From Putridiphycobacter sp965230485 (GTDB lineage: Bacteria > Bacteroidota > Bacteroidia > Flavobacteriales_D > Crocinitomicaceae), in the NCBI GenBank assembly GCA_965230485.1, contig CBDDLA010000001.1:3100001-3164000 (forward strand): a stretch of 64,000 bases of DNA. Reading direction: 5' to 3'. Position 1 is the stretch's first letter, and the number at the start of each line of letters is the position of its first letter. Below the pieces are notes generated by a model, which was not told the DNA's origin, made no database searches, and saw only the letters and a program-made list of their open reading frames with translations. The translations under genes were made by a program, and so were the position numbers. Below, piece after piece: positions 26,544 through 36,379 of this stretch.

Positions 26544-27057
26544 ATCTATAGAATTTTAAATATGGCAACTAATAACCAAATAGTGTACCATTATTTTGTG
26601 CAACGATATTCTTTTTTTAAAGTTATAGAAAATATAATACTTTTTGAATCAATGAGATTTTTGTATCAACCAAGAGTTAGATCAATACTGTATAACCTGT
26701 GTAGGTTTTTCTTAAATGAAGAACCCTGCATCAATTTTTGAAGTGGTTAAAGCACATGTATCTCCGTTTTTCATATTAATTCGACTTCTATCTGCTCAAC
26801 ACGGCGCTTCTCCTTCTTCCAAGTCTACTATCTTAGCCCTGGCAGGAATCGAACCTGCATCTAAAGTTTAGGAAACTCTTATTCTATCCATTGAACTACG
26901 AGGCCATCTTGGGTCCCGTGGTGAGATGCTTGTACAGAGCGCATTTGACTGCAGTTATGAGCATTTGAAACAATTAAAACCAGATTACCTGAGTAATTAT
27001 TGAATCACAAGCCATTGAGATCGTGCATCCAACTAAAAAACAAAATGTTTTTAACAA
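26544..27057. other. Intergenic region with degenerate tRNA and repeats
   Basis: Outside the tRNA copy at 26834-26905 this region has no supportable gene. At 26779-26802 it carries TTCGACTTCTATCTGCTCAA, a decayed form of the TTCGACTGCGCTCA repeat. At about 26905-26960 it carries a diverged copy of the tRNA leader found at 38341-38370 (GGTCCCGTGGTGAGATGC against GGACCCGTAGTGAGATGC). Confidence 0.5.
26834..26905 (-). tRNA. tRNA-Arg(CCT), second copy with damaged acceptor stem
   Basis: The cloverleaf can be drawn: D-stem GTTC/GAAT, anticodon stem AGAGT/ACTTT with loop TTCCTAA (anticodon CCT), and T-stem GCAGG/CCTGC with TTCGATT. It differs from the copy at 38270-38341 in the acceptor stem, GGCCTCG against CAGGGCT, giving a T5-G68 wobble and a C6-A67 mismatch. 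The other copy has a clean stem. This copy may be a decaying duplicate or still weakly used. Confidence 0.7.
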
Positions 27058-30000
27058 CTAGTAATTTGAATAATGATGAATCTTAAAGGTGTAATATTTG
27101 TTCTCCTTTTGCACAGTTAAAAAGTAGAAACCAGTTGCCATTGGCGGTCGCTGAATTTCTATGATGCCTTTTGCTAAGATTAAAGACTCCTTTGAAAGAA
27201 TTTCTTTTCCAGTAATATCATGTATTCTTACTTTTATCATGCCATCATTTTCTCCTGAATGAGTTAACTCAAGTATTTCTTTACCAGCTATCAAACTAAA
27301 CACGTCAAGTACACTATAGTCATCTATACCTAAGCCTGTTGAGTCAAAGTGAATTTGAATCCAGATGAAATTATTAGTTTCATCAACCTCATTATTTTGA
27401 TTATTGACGTCAGTACTAATTAAAAGGTAGTATGGTGATTGTAAAACAGGTTGTGGGTAAATAATATTTTCAGTATGACTAATAAATGCAGAAGGCTGAA
27501 TTCCTGGTTCATCTATACTTATCATTAACGTATCATCAACACTTAGAATTGAATCTGTTGACCAATGAATAGAAATTAATGCAGAATCACTATCCATATC
27601 TCCATTGTTAATAAAATTAAAATCGAAATTAAAATCACTGTAAATAATACTAGTAGTCACCTGAGATAATGCTGGAATAATTTCTAAATCTACCACGTTA
27701 GAGTCATTGAATTCCAATTTACACCAGCCCAAATTGTTTGATTCGTTTGATTCATTTGTTGTATTATCTGAATCGGCCAGATATAGAATATAATAGCAAG
27801 CTTGAGTAATAGGTGAGGGAAAATTAATATTATAGGTACCAATATATGGAGAGTTTAGGGTGAGCGGAGGTTCCTGAATAGAGCCTAATAGCAAGTCATT
27901 TGCGTCTAAAATAGAATCAGTAGACCAATAGAAACCTGTTTTTGACAGTATATTGTTGATGTCACCAGTATTTTCTATAGTGTAGTTTATTGCTAGAGAA
28001 CTTTGTGTTGCAAAATCAATTGGAATAGTAGGGTGGCTGCTATTTGCTATTAGATCAGAGCTTTGCCCGTCAATTTGAAAATTATCTAATCGAAAACCTT
28101 GTATACAACTTGTGCAGCCTTTTATTTTTGATCGCCATCTATATCTAAACCTGACATTTGGCTCTCCAGCTAGAAATGATAAATTATATACGGCAGGAGT
28201 CCAATCTGATTTATATACCCAACCCAGATCCCCGCCTAGTGAATTATAACCATAATTAGGATGGTACCAATTTTGAGCATTAGGATCTTGGGAATAGTCC
28301 AGTAATATCCAAGTCGAACCTCCATCAATTGAATAAGATATGTTACCACTCTGAGTATCAATAGGACTTCCGCCACCAGCAGCACTCATATAGTCAAAAG
28401 TCATACTAATCTTAGCAAGATTAGTAAAATCAAATGAGGGTGGTTCCAGATAATGGTTAGGATACGAACTCCATCCAATGTAACCAACTTTAGCCATTCC
28501 ATCTAAAAACCAACTTTCACTATCTGTATAATTACTGATCCATTCTTTTATAACATTTTTATGTCTAAACCTGTGTCCGTGATATGATCCAAGTGAATCG
28601 TGCCACCATGTCCAGCCATCAATTTCTTCATCTGAAAAATCGAACAGGACAGGGTAGTTAAAATGGCTGGCTGTATCCATATTTAATTCCAAATACCCAA
28701 TATTATTCATTTCATTAATTTCCGGGACTTGTTGATAAGCGTCCAGCTCATATAAAAGGTAGTTATATTGACTGTAGTTTGATGGCGTTGGCATGACCAA
28801 ATTAACCAAATGTTTTTCATAAGGGTGTAATTCGGGAATCAATTCAATATGAAGCAATGAATCGTTAGCACCTAATAAACTATCAGTACTTACATAAACG
28901 CGCATAGTAGATTCATTCGCCAAATGATTATTGTCATTTTTCACACTAAAAAACGTTTTTAATTCAACATCAGCTGAGGATACCATTAACTTTTTGTTAC
29001 TTGTTACAACAAGGTCATTGGCTGCTTGCTTAATTTCAAAATTATCTAACATCATACCTTCAGATGGAGCCTCTAAATTGGCATAAACAATCATAAACTG
29101 AATCTGAGTTTGATTCTGTAGATGAGACAAATTCAAAACATAATGCGTATTGTCATCATAATCTCTACCCTGGTAGTCCAGCTGAGTTCTAAAGCTAGAA
29201 GTTCTTTTGTCATACAATATAGTAGAGGAAATAGTAGGAGAAAATCTTGATTCATTGCCAGTTATCTCATCAATTTCAATTTGTCCGTACCAGCGTTTGT
29301 AGGATTCGGTTGGCGTGTCTAATAGTTGCCACGAATTTCCACCATCAATAGAATACATCATATTACCGAGATTGTATGGCCAGTAATTGTAATTGTTATA
29401 GCCGTAAAATGCGTTAAGTAAGTCAAACTCCATAACAGGATTTTGTAATTCAGTTAAATCAAAAACTGGCGTATATAAGTGCATTCTTGAACGCCATGAT
29501 GTAGTATCATCAGCATCTGTGATAAATGCTTTTTGACCTGAAAAGGCAGAGTCTATTATGATGCCATTTGGAATGTCCCATTCCCAATCATCATTCCCAA
29601 ACGTTGCACTATGACGCCACCCGTTTATGCTACTCTCGAAGTCGTTGTAGTAAGGCAAGGTTGCCTGATTGGTTTGATTTATTCTAAAATAGCCTATGTT
29701 ATCATATTCTCGCATTTCATCCACAACTGAGCTGTCATCCAAAGAGTATAGAATAAAATATTCACCTTCAATAAGAGTTGGTTTAGTATAATTAAGTGTT
29801 CTCAACAGAAAGCTTGTATCTAAAATAGAAGGCTCGGTTTGACTACCCAAATACACATCAGAAGCGTCTAAAATACTGTCATTTGACCAGTAAAAAGCAG
29901 TGGTAGTAGATGGAAGTTGTGCAAGACCAGAATTAAACAGCATATATGTTAAGTTATCAGAACTTTGACTACTACTTGTAAATCGATTATCACGTTCTCC

Positions 30001-31479
30001 TCCAATACCTGCATCAGGTTTTGCGGTTCCAATATAGATATCATCTATTAATACTTGATTTAATTGTGTCGGAACTATATCACCGTATGCCGAAAAACCA
30101 AATCTAGTTATTGAGTCTCCGTCATAACTACTAATTGATTCACAATGACAATCCCAGCCGTAGTAGCGACTTTCTCTGACAATATTGCTTACTTGATTGT
30201 AATTAGTAATACCAGACCAATGTATTCCACCGTCAGACATATATATTTTAAAATTATTTGAAGCCCAACTACGAGATGTTTTATACCAAAAGCATAATGA
30301 GCTATTTACTGAGTAGGTCAAATCTAAAAAAGGACTCTCCAGAAGCATATAAAGTGAAGCATTACCTAATATTTCTTCACCAGATAGCCAGGCATTTTTG
30401 CCAGATCTTGCGCTTTCTACATGCCAATTATCAGGAGCGCCAAAGCTCCATTTTTCACCTCTACTATTATTCCATTTCTGAACATTATCTTCAAAATCTT
30501 CAATATAGTTGGATTCATAAATACTATCTAATAAAAGTACCGTGTAATTTATGTTATCTGATTCATTATTCTCGACAAGCACATTGTTAGCATCATATTT
30601 ATAAAATATATAATACGGTTGAAGGGCATTTAGACCCATTGGAAGATTAAGCGTGTGATCGTAGTCATTTTCAGTATCATTTTCCCAATGCGAATTAGTG
30701 CCCAAAAACAAATCATTAATATCCAAAATATTATCAGTTGAAAAGAAAAAACTATCTGTAAAGTAATATGAGTGATTGTATTGATTACTAAAAATATAAT
30801 CGGAAACTACTTTAAAACTTGGGGAGTATTTATGTATACTTCTTATAGTATCTCCTTGGGCTGCATAAACATTAATATATTCAGGTTGAATTGAAAAATT
30901 GTCAATCATCCAGCCTCCATTATTTGTACCTTGATTTGAAACAAATCGAAACCTAAATTTTAAGCTGTCTTGCCCTTGAATAAAAGAAAGATTAATATTA
31001 GAATGTCTGAATGAGTGAGTTGTGTTCGAAAATCCATTACCCCCTGACTGCCAGTTTTTTTTAGGAGAGGCAGTGTTGTCCAATAATAGCCATATGCCAT
31101 TTGAGCCAATCTTATATTCAATTTTAAAACTTGCCCAACTAGCCCGCGTTTTATGATAAAGTGAGAGAACTTTAGGTGTGATTGTATCGCTAAGATCAAA
31201 ATAAGGTGTTTCGAGAGATCTATCTGAAAAAGTTGCATAAGAGTTATCTAAGTCGGTCTTCCATGCATTTGGGTTTGAGTATGAAGACCCGAACCAAGAA
31301 TAGTTAGGATCACCGACTTCCCAATCATCAGTGCCAGAATCAGCATAATGACTCCAACCAACAGTATCAGTGGCTAAATTGTCAAAGTTATTTGAATACG
31401 GAATACTAACTGTCTGAGAATTCGCATTTAAGTGAATAAACATTATCAGTAGCCAAAGTATTTTATAGTTGATGGTCAT
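27058..31479 (-). CDS. Very large secreted multidomain protein (jelly-roll and CARDB repeats) with T9SS domain
   Basis: The 1473-residue protein has a signal peptide ending near ANSQ. It alternates two kinds of unit. About four MAM-like jelly-roll domains start with strands such as IPYSNNFDN, YIEDFEDN and LPYYNDFES and end with VDN/DNF-like strands (WMIDNFSIQ, MMLDNFEIK, RLDNFQID). Between them lie about five CARDB-like domains with the recurring YWSTDSILDANDLLLGS pattern. The end, LEILELTHSG region to HHYSNY, looks like a type A T9SS sorting domain, although the usual PNP motif is missing. It is probably a cell-surface binding or adhesion protein. The start at 31479 has a promoter box 27 nt upstream. 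Confidence 0.85.
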   Translation of the reverse strand: MTINYKILWLLIMFIHLNANSQTVSIPYSNNFDNLATDTVGWSHYADSGTDDWEVGDPNYSWFGSSYSNPNAWKTDLDNSYATFSDRSLETPYFDLSDTITPKVLSLYHKTRASWASFKIEYKIGSNGIWLLLDNTASPKKNWQSGGNGFSNTTHSFRHSNINLSFIQGQDSLKFRFRFVSNQGTNNGGWMIDNFSIQPEYINVYAAQGDTIRSIHKYSPSFKVVSDYIFSNQYNHSYYFTDSFFFSTDNILDINDLFLGTNSHWENDTENDYDHTLNLPMGLNALQPYYIFYKYDANNVLVENNESDNINYTVLLLDSIYESNYIEDFEDNVQKWNNSRGEKWSFGAPDNWHVESARSGKNAWLSGEEILGNASLYMLLESPFLDLTYSVNSSLCFWYKTSRSWASNNFKIYMSDGGIHWSGITNYNQVSNIVRESRYYGWDCHCESISSYDGDSITRFGFSAYGDIVPTQLNQVLIDDIYIGTAKPDAGIGGERDNRFTSSSQSSDNLTYMLFNSGLAQLPSTTTAFYWSNDSILDASDVYLGSQTEPSILDTSFLLRTLNYTKPTLIEGEYFILYSLDDSSVVDEMREYDNIGYFRINQTNQATLPYYNDFESSINGWRHSATFGNDDWEWDIPNGIIIDSAFSGQKAFITDADDTTSWRSRMHLYTPVFDLTELQNPVMEFDLLNAFYGYNNYNYWPYNLGNMMYSIDGGNSWQLLDTPTESYKRWYGQIEIDEITGNESRFSPTISSTILYDKRTSSFRTQLDYQGRDYDDNTHYVLNLSHLQNQTQIQFMIVYANLEAPSEGMMLDNFEIKQAANDLVVTSNKKLMVSSADVELKTFFSVKNDNNHLANESTMRVYVSTDSLLGANDSLLHIELIPELHPYEKHLVNLVMPTPSNYSQYNYLLYELDAYQQVPEINEMNNIGYLELNMDTASHFNYPVLFDFSDEEIDGWTWWHDSLGSYHGHRFRHKNVIKEWISNYTDSESWFLDGMAKVGYIGWSSYPNHYLEPPSFDFTNLAKISMTFDYMSAAGGGSPIDTQSGNISYSIDGGSTWILLDYSQDPNAQNWYHPNYGYNSLGGDLGWVYKSDWTPAVYNLSFLAGEPNVRFRYRWRSKIKGCTSCIQGFRLDNFQIDGQSSDLIANSSHPTIPIDFATQSSLAINYTIENTGDINNILSKTGFYWSTDSILDANDLLLGSIQEPPLTLNSPYIGTYNINFPSPITQACYYILYLADSDNTTNESNESNNLGWCKLEFNDSNVVDLEIIPALSQVTTSIIYSDFNFDFNFINNGDMDSDSALISIHWSTDSILSVDDTLMISIDEPGIQPSAFISHTENIIYPQPVLQSPYYLLISTDVNNQNNEVDETNNFIWIQIHFDSTGLGIDDYSVLDVFSLIAGKEILELTHSGENDGMIKVRIHDITGKEILSKESLILAKGIIEIQRPPMATGFYFLTVQKENKYYTFKIHHYSNY

Positions 31480-31506
31480 ATAATTAAGGTGTTAAACCTA
31501 AAAATA

Positions 31507-31514
31507 CAAAACTA
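31507..31514 (-). promoter_or_regulatory. TAnnTTTG promoter element of the 1473-residue protein gene
   Basis: The minus strand reads TAGTTTTG, a full consensus match. A TTTG at 31537-31540 lies 22 nt upstream of it and could be the -33 element. Confidence 0.6.
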
Positions 31515-31590
31515 CTAATAATATTCTCATTTAGTTCAAAATCAATTTTGTTTAACATTGAGTACTTAGTTAAGTTTTAGAAAAATAAAC

Positions 31591-31598
31591 TACTTTTG
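31591..31598 (+). promoter_or_regulatory. TAnnTTTG promoter element only 4 nt before the start codon
   Basis: TACTTTTG is a full consensus match, and only TAAT separates it from the ATG at 31603. The transcript would start at or next to the start codon, giving a leaderless mRNA. Confidence 0.6.
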
Positions 31599-31602
31599 TA
31601 AT

Positions 31603-34515
31603 ATGAAAAACCTAATTTTTACGCTGTTTCTTGCTACTTCTTTGCACGTTATTAGTCAAAATCATGGAAACGTTGATATAAGTTTTAACTATTACGATTC
31701 TTTGCATGTTGATTATGGGACAGGAACTGATGGCGAAATATTTGATTTTGCTAAACAGGTTGATGGCAAAATAATTGCAGTTGGTGATTTTCAAAATTAC
31801 AATGGGGTAAATGCTAATTGTATTTTTAGGCTGATGTCTGACGGATCATTAGATACATCATTTAAACAGCTTGAAATCAGTCCAAATGATTTTATTAAAG
31901 CGGTAGGTGTCCAAAGTGATGGCAAAATAATTATTGCTGGTAAGTTTTCAATTTTCAATGGTATTTCAACTAATATCATAAGATTATTACCTTCTGGCTT
32001 AGTAGATGTATCATTTAATCAAATTCAGTTGTCTGCTTTTTTGGGAACTCCAGAAATAAATAAAATCCAAATTTTATTAAATGATGAAATCATTATAGGA
32101 GGTCATTTCAATACCATAAATGGTTTCAATAGTAACTATATATCAAAGTTTACAAATGATGGTATAATTGATAGCGTGTTTAATAATACTATTAATTTAA
32201 ATAATAAGATAACTGATATTGACCTTTTTAGTGACGAATCTATTTTTTTGTCTGGAGAATTTACTGCGAATAACCTTTCGTTTAATAATGGTTATGTAAA
32301 GCTCTTACCTAATGGACAGCAGGATTTATCATTTAATGTTTTGATGCTTTCTGGGTCAGAAGTGGCTGAAATTCAGCCTGATAACAAGGTGATAACTGCT
32401 AGCAATGGACTTGTTAGTAGGTTGGATATAAATGGGTCAATTGACCCTAGCTTTAATACAGCGGTATATCCCAATATTATTAGAGATATTAAATACCTTT
32501 CAAACCATGAAATAATAGCTGTTACAGAATTTAAAGATTATTACAACGTGACCAACTATTTTAAAGCTTTCGACACGCTTGGTAATCCAAGCACAACTTT
32601 TAACTTAAATATAAACCAACAAATAGATGGAACTATTAGTTCAATTATTGAGACCGACGATAACACATTACTTTTTGGTGGAGTTTTTGAGTTTTATTTT
32701 TCAAGTTTATCTATTCCATGTATTAATATTTCGCAAATTAATCTTGATGGTACTACAACAAAAAAATTTCATGGTGCAAATGGATTTCGTGTATACGACT
32801 TAGACGTACAACCTGATAATAAAATTGTGTTCGGAGGGGCAGGTATATCGGCTTATAACGAAATCCCAGTTTCTGAAGTAGGCCGCTTACTTGCGAACGG
32901 ATATTTAGATACAGCTTTTGTAAATAATTTAGGAACAGGTATATCTTTGCATGGATGCAATGGAGGCTGTGCTTCTGAAGTGTATGATGTACATGTTTTA
33001 GATAATGGAAAGATTTTAGTTGCCGGAAAATTTGATGCAATTGATGGTCATCCTATGTCAAATATTGCAAGATTGAATGCAGATGGAACAATAGATTTAA
33101 CATTCACACCATTAAATATTGATGGAACCGTATTTAGTATTGACGTTCAAAATGATGACAAAATTCTCATTGGAGGTGGATTTGATTACAGTATTAGTGG
33201 TAGTACTTATTATCATATTGTTCGTCTCCACCCAAATGGGACTATCGATCCCACGTTTTCTTCTCCTATTACACCTCCTACTAATTCAAGCTTTAAAGGA
33301 TGGGTTTTTAAGGTTAAGCTAGTTTCAGGAAATAAAATACTGATATCAAGATATGATGAAAATTACGATTATGAAGTGACCAAATTAAATTCTTCAGGTA
33401 CTTATGATCCTACCTTCAATAATATTGGTTCTCCAATAATTTATGACTTTATTGAAGATTCACAAGGAAATTATATATTAGGAGGAAAGTGGTCGAATGC
33501 AGCAGGAGGAAGTTCTCATTATATCACAAAAACAAACAGTAATGGAGTATATATCTCTTCTTTTTCGAGTGAACATTCTACCGTACCAAATAATTCAGGG
33601 ACTGATGTAGTTTACGGACTTAAAAAACTTGGCAATAATAATATTTTGGTTTTAGGTCGTTTTCTAGACGTTGCTAATATTACAGCATATATAAAGGGTT
33701 GCTTCATTATGGATGAGGATGGAAATCGAGATCCATATTTCGATATTAACGAACATCATTATGCTAATGATATGAGAACTGCCGGGATTCAATCTGATGG
33801 AAAATTGATAGTAGGTGGTAATTTCTATGGTATTCATAGAACATTTGCTTCGGACATTGCAAGATTAAAAAGAACTAATTACACTGGCGGAATAGTTTGC
33901 CCAAATGAACCTCTAATAGTTGGTAGTATGATTATTACAAACCCACAAACAGGAATATACATAGACACTGCGCAATCTTCAATTGGCACAGATTCTATAG
34001 TGATTTTTGATGCCACGGTTGTTTATATTGATACTAGTGTAACTACAAGTTCAGATAGTTTAATTTCTAATAGTGTAGGAAGTTCATATTCTTTCCAATG
34101 GGTGAATTGCGATAATGGATATGCTCCATTGCCAAATGAAACTAACCGAATTTTGGCCCCAAATACAACTGGAAATTATGCTCTGATTGTCAGTAGACTC
34201 GGTTGTTCTGATACTACTTCTTGCTTTACTGTAAATATAAATATTAATACTACAAATTTGGAAGAGGATTTGCCAAACAACGAGTTTATTATTTTTCCTA
34301 ACCCAGCGTCAGATCATATTAATGTTGTTTCAGATCAACTATTTAATGATATTAGTTTGACTATTTTTAATTCGAAAGGACAAGTTGTAAAATCTAGAAA
34401 ATTTAGTACTTTAAAAGAGATTCAATTTAATATAACCTCGCTTGAATCGGGCATATATTTCCTAGAATTGAAAGGAGATGATTTTATACAAAAACAGCCA
34501 ATCGTTATTGAGTAA
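31603..34515 (+). CDS. Secreted delta-60 repeat protein with T9SS domain
   Basis: The 970-residue protein has a short signal peptide ending near VISQ. Residues about 40-760 are made of delta-60-type repeats. About ten units have the form LxxDGSLDTSF (LNADGTIDLTF, LHPNGTIDPTF, LDINGSIDPSF), usually preceded by QSDGKIIIAGKF-like strands, suggesting a β-propeller. Then come the shared FQWVNCDNGYAPL module with paired cysteines and a T9SS type A sorting domain from IFPNPASDHINVV to the end. It should be exported through T9SS. The function is unknown. It is transcribed divergently from the 1473-residue protein gene. Confidence 0.88.
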   Translation: MKNLIFTLFLATSLHVISQNHGNVDISFNYYDSLHVDYGTGTDGEIFDFAKQVDGKIIAVGDFQNYNGVNANCIFRLMSDGSLDTSFKQLEISPNDFIKAVGVQSDGKIIIAGKFSIFNGISTNIIRLLPSGLVDVSFNQIQLSAFLGTPEINKIQILLNDEIIIGGHFNTINGFNSNYISKFTNDGIIDSVFNNTINLNNKITDIDLFSDESIFLSGEFTANNLSFNNGYVKLLPNGQQDLSFNVLMLSGSEVAEIQPDNKVITASNGLVSRLDINGSIDPSFNTAVYPNIIRDIKYLSNHEIIAVTEFKDYYNVTNYFKAFDTLGNPSTTFNLNINQQIDGTISSIIETDDNTLLFGGVFEFYFSSLSIPCINISQINLDGTTTKKFHGANGFRVYDLDVQPDNKIVFGGAGISAYNEIPVSEVGRLLANGYLDTAFVNNLGTGISLHGCNGGCASEVYDVHVLDNGKILVAGKFDAIDGHPMSNIARLNADGTIDLTFTPLNIDGTVFSIDVQNDDKILIGGGFDYSISGSTYYHIVRLHPNGTIDPTFSSPITPPTNSSFKGWVFKVKLVSGNKILISRYDENYDYEVTKLNSSGTYDPTFNNIGSPIIYDFIEDSQGNYILGGKWSNAAGGSSHYITKTNSNGVYISSFSSEHSTVPNNSGTDVVYGLKKLGNNNILVLGRFLDVANITAYIKGCFIMDEDGNRDPYFDINEHHYANDMRTAGIQSDGKLIVGGNFYGIHRTFASDIARLKRTNYTGGIVCPNEPLIVGSMIITNPQTGIYIDTAQSSIGTDSIVIFDATVVYIDTSVTTSSDSLISNSVGSSYSFQWVNCDNGYAPLPNETNRILAPNTTGNYALIVSRLGCSDTTSCFTVNININTTNLEEDLPNNEFIIFPNPASDHINVVSDQLFNDISLTIFNSKGQVVKSRKFSTLKEIQFNITSLESGIYFLELKGDDFIQKQPIVIE

Positions 34516-34570
34516 GTTAACCAGTAATTCTTATGGTTTTCATATCTTAATTATACGTAGTTAAAGAATT

Positions 34571-36379
34571 ATGAAACAATTAATTAAAGCTATAGAATTA
34601 TTTTGCTATTTAAATATCTTACTTCTTTCTAAATTTACTTTTGGACAATACGGATATGCTAATAATTGGCATTTCGGATCAAATGCAGGAATTACCTTTC
34701 AATCAGGACAAGCTGCATTAGCAGATACTTCAGGGGCTGATGCTGATCAAGGATGCATTTCATTTTCGGATAAGAATGGTAATTTGTTATTTTATTCTAA
34801 TGGCATTGGGAGTACTTTTTCATCAGGCTACATTAAAAATGCAAATCATGACGTAATGCCCAATGGTAATATTCAAAATATTACTGGCAACGGAGCATCC
34901 GTTCAATCATCACTAGTAATTCCAATACCTGGATCGGATCATGAGTATTACATGTTCACAATAGATGATATAGCACCCAATAATTCTAATCCAACATATA
35001 AGGGGTTAACATATACGATAATTGATATGTCGCTAGACAATGGACTTGGAGAAGTTATAAGTGCTGGGGTGCAAATGTTTGCGCCGGCAACTCCTTTTTT
35101 GGCAGAAGGAATCTCAGGAACCAAACATGCAAATGGAGTAGACTATTGGTTAATAGTGCATGAAGGAGAGATAGTAACAAGTTCAACATTCAATTCTACT
35201 AATAAATTTATTATTTATCTAATAACTGAAAACGGCATTTCGGCCTCAAGAACTCAAAATATTGGTAGAATGGATTTGTACCCAGGACATTCTATCAAAG
35301 TTTCTGTTCAAGGAGATAAAATATCTTATGGGTACGAGATTTTTGATTTTGATAATCAAACGGGTATTATTTCAAACGCCTACTATTTAGGAGGAGTAGG
35401 TTATTGTCATAATGCATTTTCAAGAAGTGGTAGGTATCTCTATTTGTTGCCATATGGAAGTAGCAGTGTAATCAAGAAATATGATTTATTTTCTAATAAT
35501 ATTACCAATTCTGGAATTAACTTACCAGGTTCTAGCGGATCTCAAATGCAATTGGGACCTGACTCAAAAATATACATTGCAAGGGCTTTTAAAAATCAGT
35601 TAGGTGTAATAAATGATCCAGACAATTTATCAGGATCTGCTAATTATACTTTAAGTAATGTCAACTTTGGCTCAAATTACAGCGTTTCAGGACTTCCTAA
35701 TTTTGTTGATAGTGACCTATTCGATCCCAAAACAAGAACTGATTCGATAGTGGCGTGTGAACAGTATACATGGATTGATGGGAATACTTATGTTGAAAGT
35801 AATAATACAGCTATTTTTTTAAAACAAAACCAGAATGGTTATGATAGTATTATAAAACTTGACTTGACAATACGAAATGTGGATTTTGAGATAGGTGTTT
35901 CCGTTGATTCTTTAATTGTTTTTGCTGATAGTGCAAACTATCAATGGTTAAATTGTGAAGATTTTTTTAATCCTATCACCAATGAAATTAATAATGTTTT
36001 TAAACCAATAAAAAGTGGGTTTTATGCTGTTGAGATTAGGCAAAATGAATGCATAGATACATCAAATTGCATTGAATTTGTAAAAGAAGTTGAGTTATTA
36101 ATGGATACTACTTTAAACTGTGAAACTATACAATGTGATAGCTTGTTAGTATACCCTAATCCTACTGAGGGAAACTTAAATATTGTACAATCAACTGATA
36201 TATTGTGTGATTTGACAATAGAGATATATGATGCTAAAGGAAGTATTGTTTGTGAACAAAAAATAGTAAATGCTGAGAACTTGATTAGTTTGGACTTAAA
36301 TAATTTAAGAATAGGAGCTTACTTTTTGCAAATTTACTCAAAGTCTCAGCATTGCATAAAACAAATTGAAATCAAATAG
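34571..36379 (+). CDS. Secreted WYFG-type β-propeller protein with T9SS domain
   Basis: The 602-residue protein has a signal peptide ending near TFGQ and then ANNWHFGSNAGITF. This is the NWYFGxxAGxxF start common in Bacteroidota surface proteins with a predicted propeller fold, also seen in gliding-motility-associated C-terminal proteins. Later it has one CEQYTWIDGNTY unit, also present twice in the protein at 22561. A YQWLNCEDFFNPI module and a T9SS type A domain (VYPNPTEGNLNI) follow. It follows the delta-60 gene by 55 nt without an obvious terminator, so co-transcription is possible. It converges with the next gene and overlaps it by 8 nt. Confidence 0.82.
   Translation: MKQLIKAIELFCYLNILLLSKFTFGQYGYANNWHFGSNAGITFQSGQAALADTSGADADQGCISFSDKNGNLLFYSNGIGSTFSSGYIKNANHDVMPNGNIQNITGNGASVQSSLVIPIPGSDHEYYMFTIDDIAPNNSNPTYKGLTYTIIDMSLDNGLGEVISAGVQMFAPATPFLAEGISGTKHANGVDYWLIVHEGEIVTSSTFNSTNKFIIYLITENGISASRTQNIGRMDLYPGHSIKVSVQGDKISYGYEIFDFDNQTGIISNAYYLGGVGYCHNAFSRSGRYLYLLPYGSSSVIKKYDLFSNNITNSGINLPGSSGSQMQLGPDSKIYIARAFKNQLGVINDPDNLSGSANYTLSNVNFGSNYSVSGLPNFVDSDLFDPKTRTDSIVACEQYTWIDGNTYVESNNTAIFLKQNQNGYDSIIKLDLTIRNVDFEIGVSVDSLIVFADSANYQWLNCEDFFNPITNEINNVFKPIKSGFYAVEIRQNECIDTSNCIEFVKEVELLMDTTLNCETIQCDSLLVYPNPTEGNLNIVQSTDILCDLTIEIYDAKGSIVCEQKIVNAENLISLDLNNLRIGAYFLQIYSKSQHCIKQIEIK

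Noticed and set aside
26716..26870. A plus-strand frame starting MKNPASIFEVV across the repeat and into the tRNA-Arg region
   Set aside because: It crosses the repeat and the antisense of the tRNA copy, so it is most likely chance.
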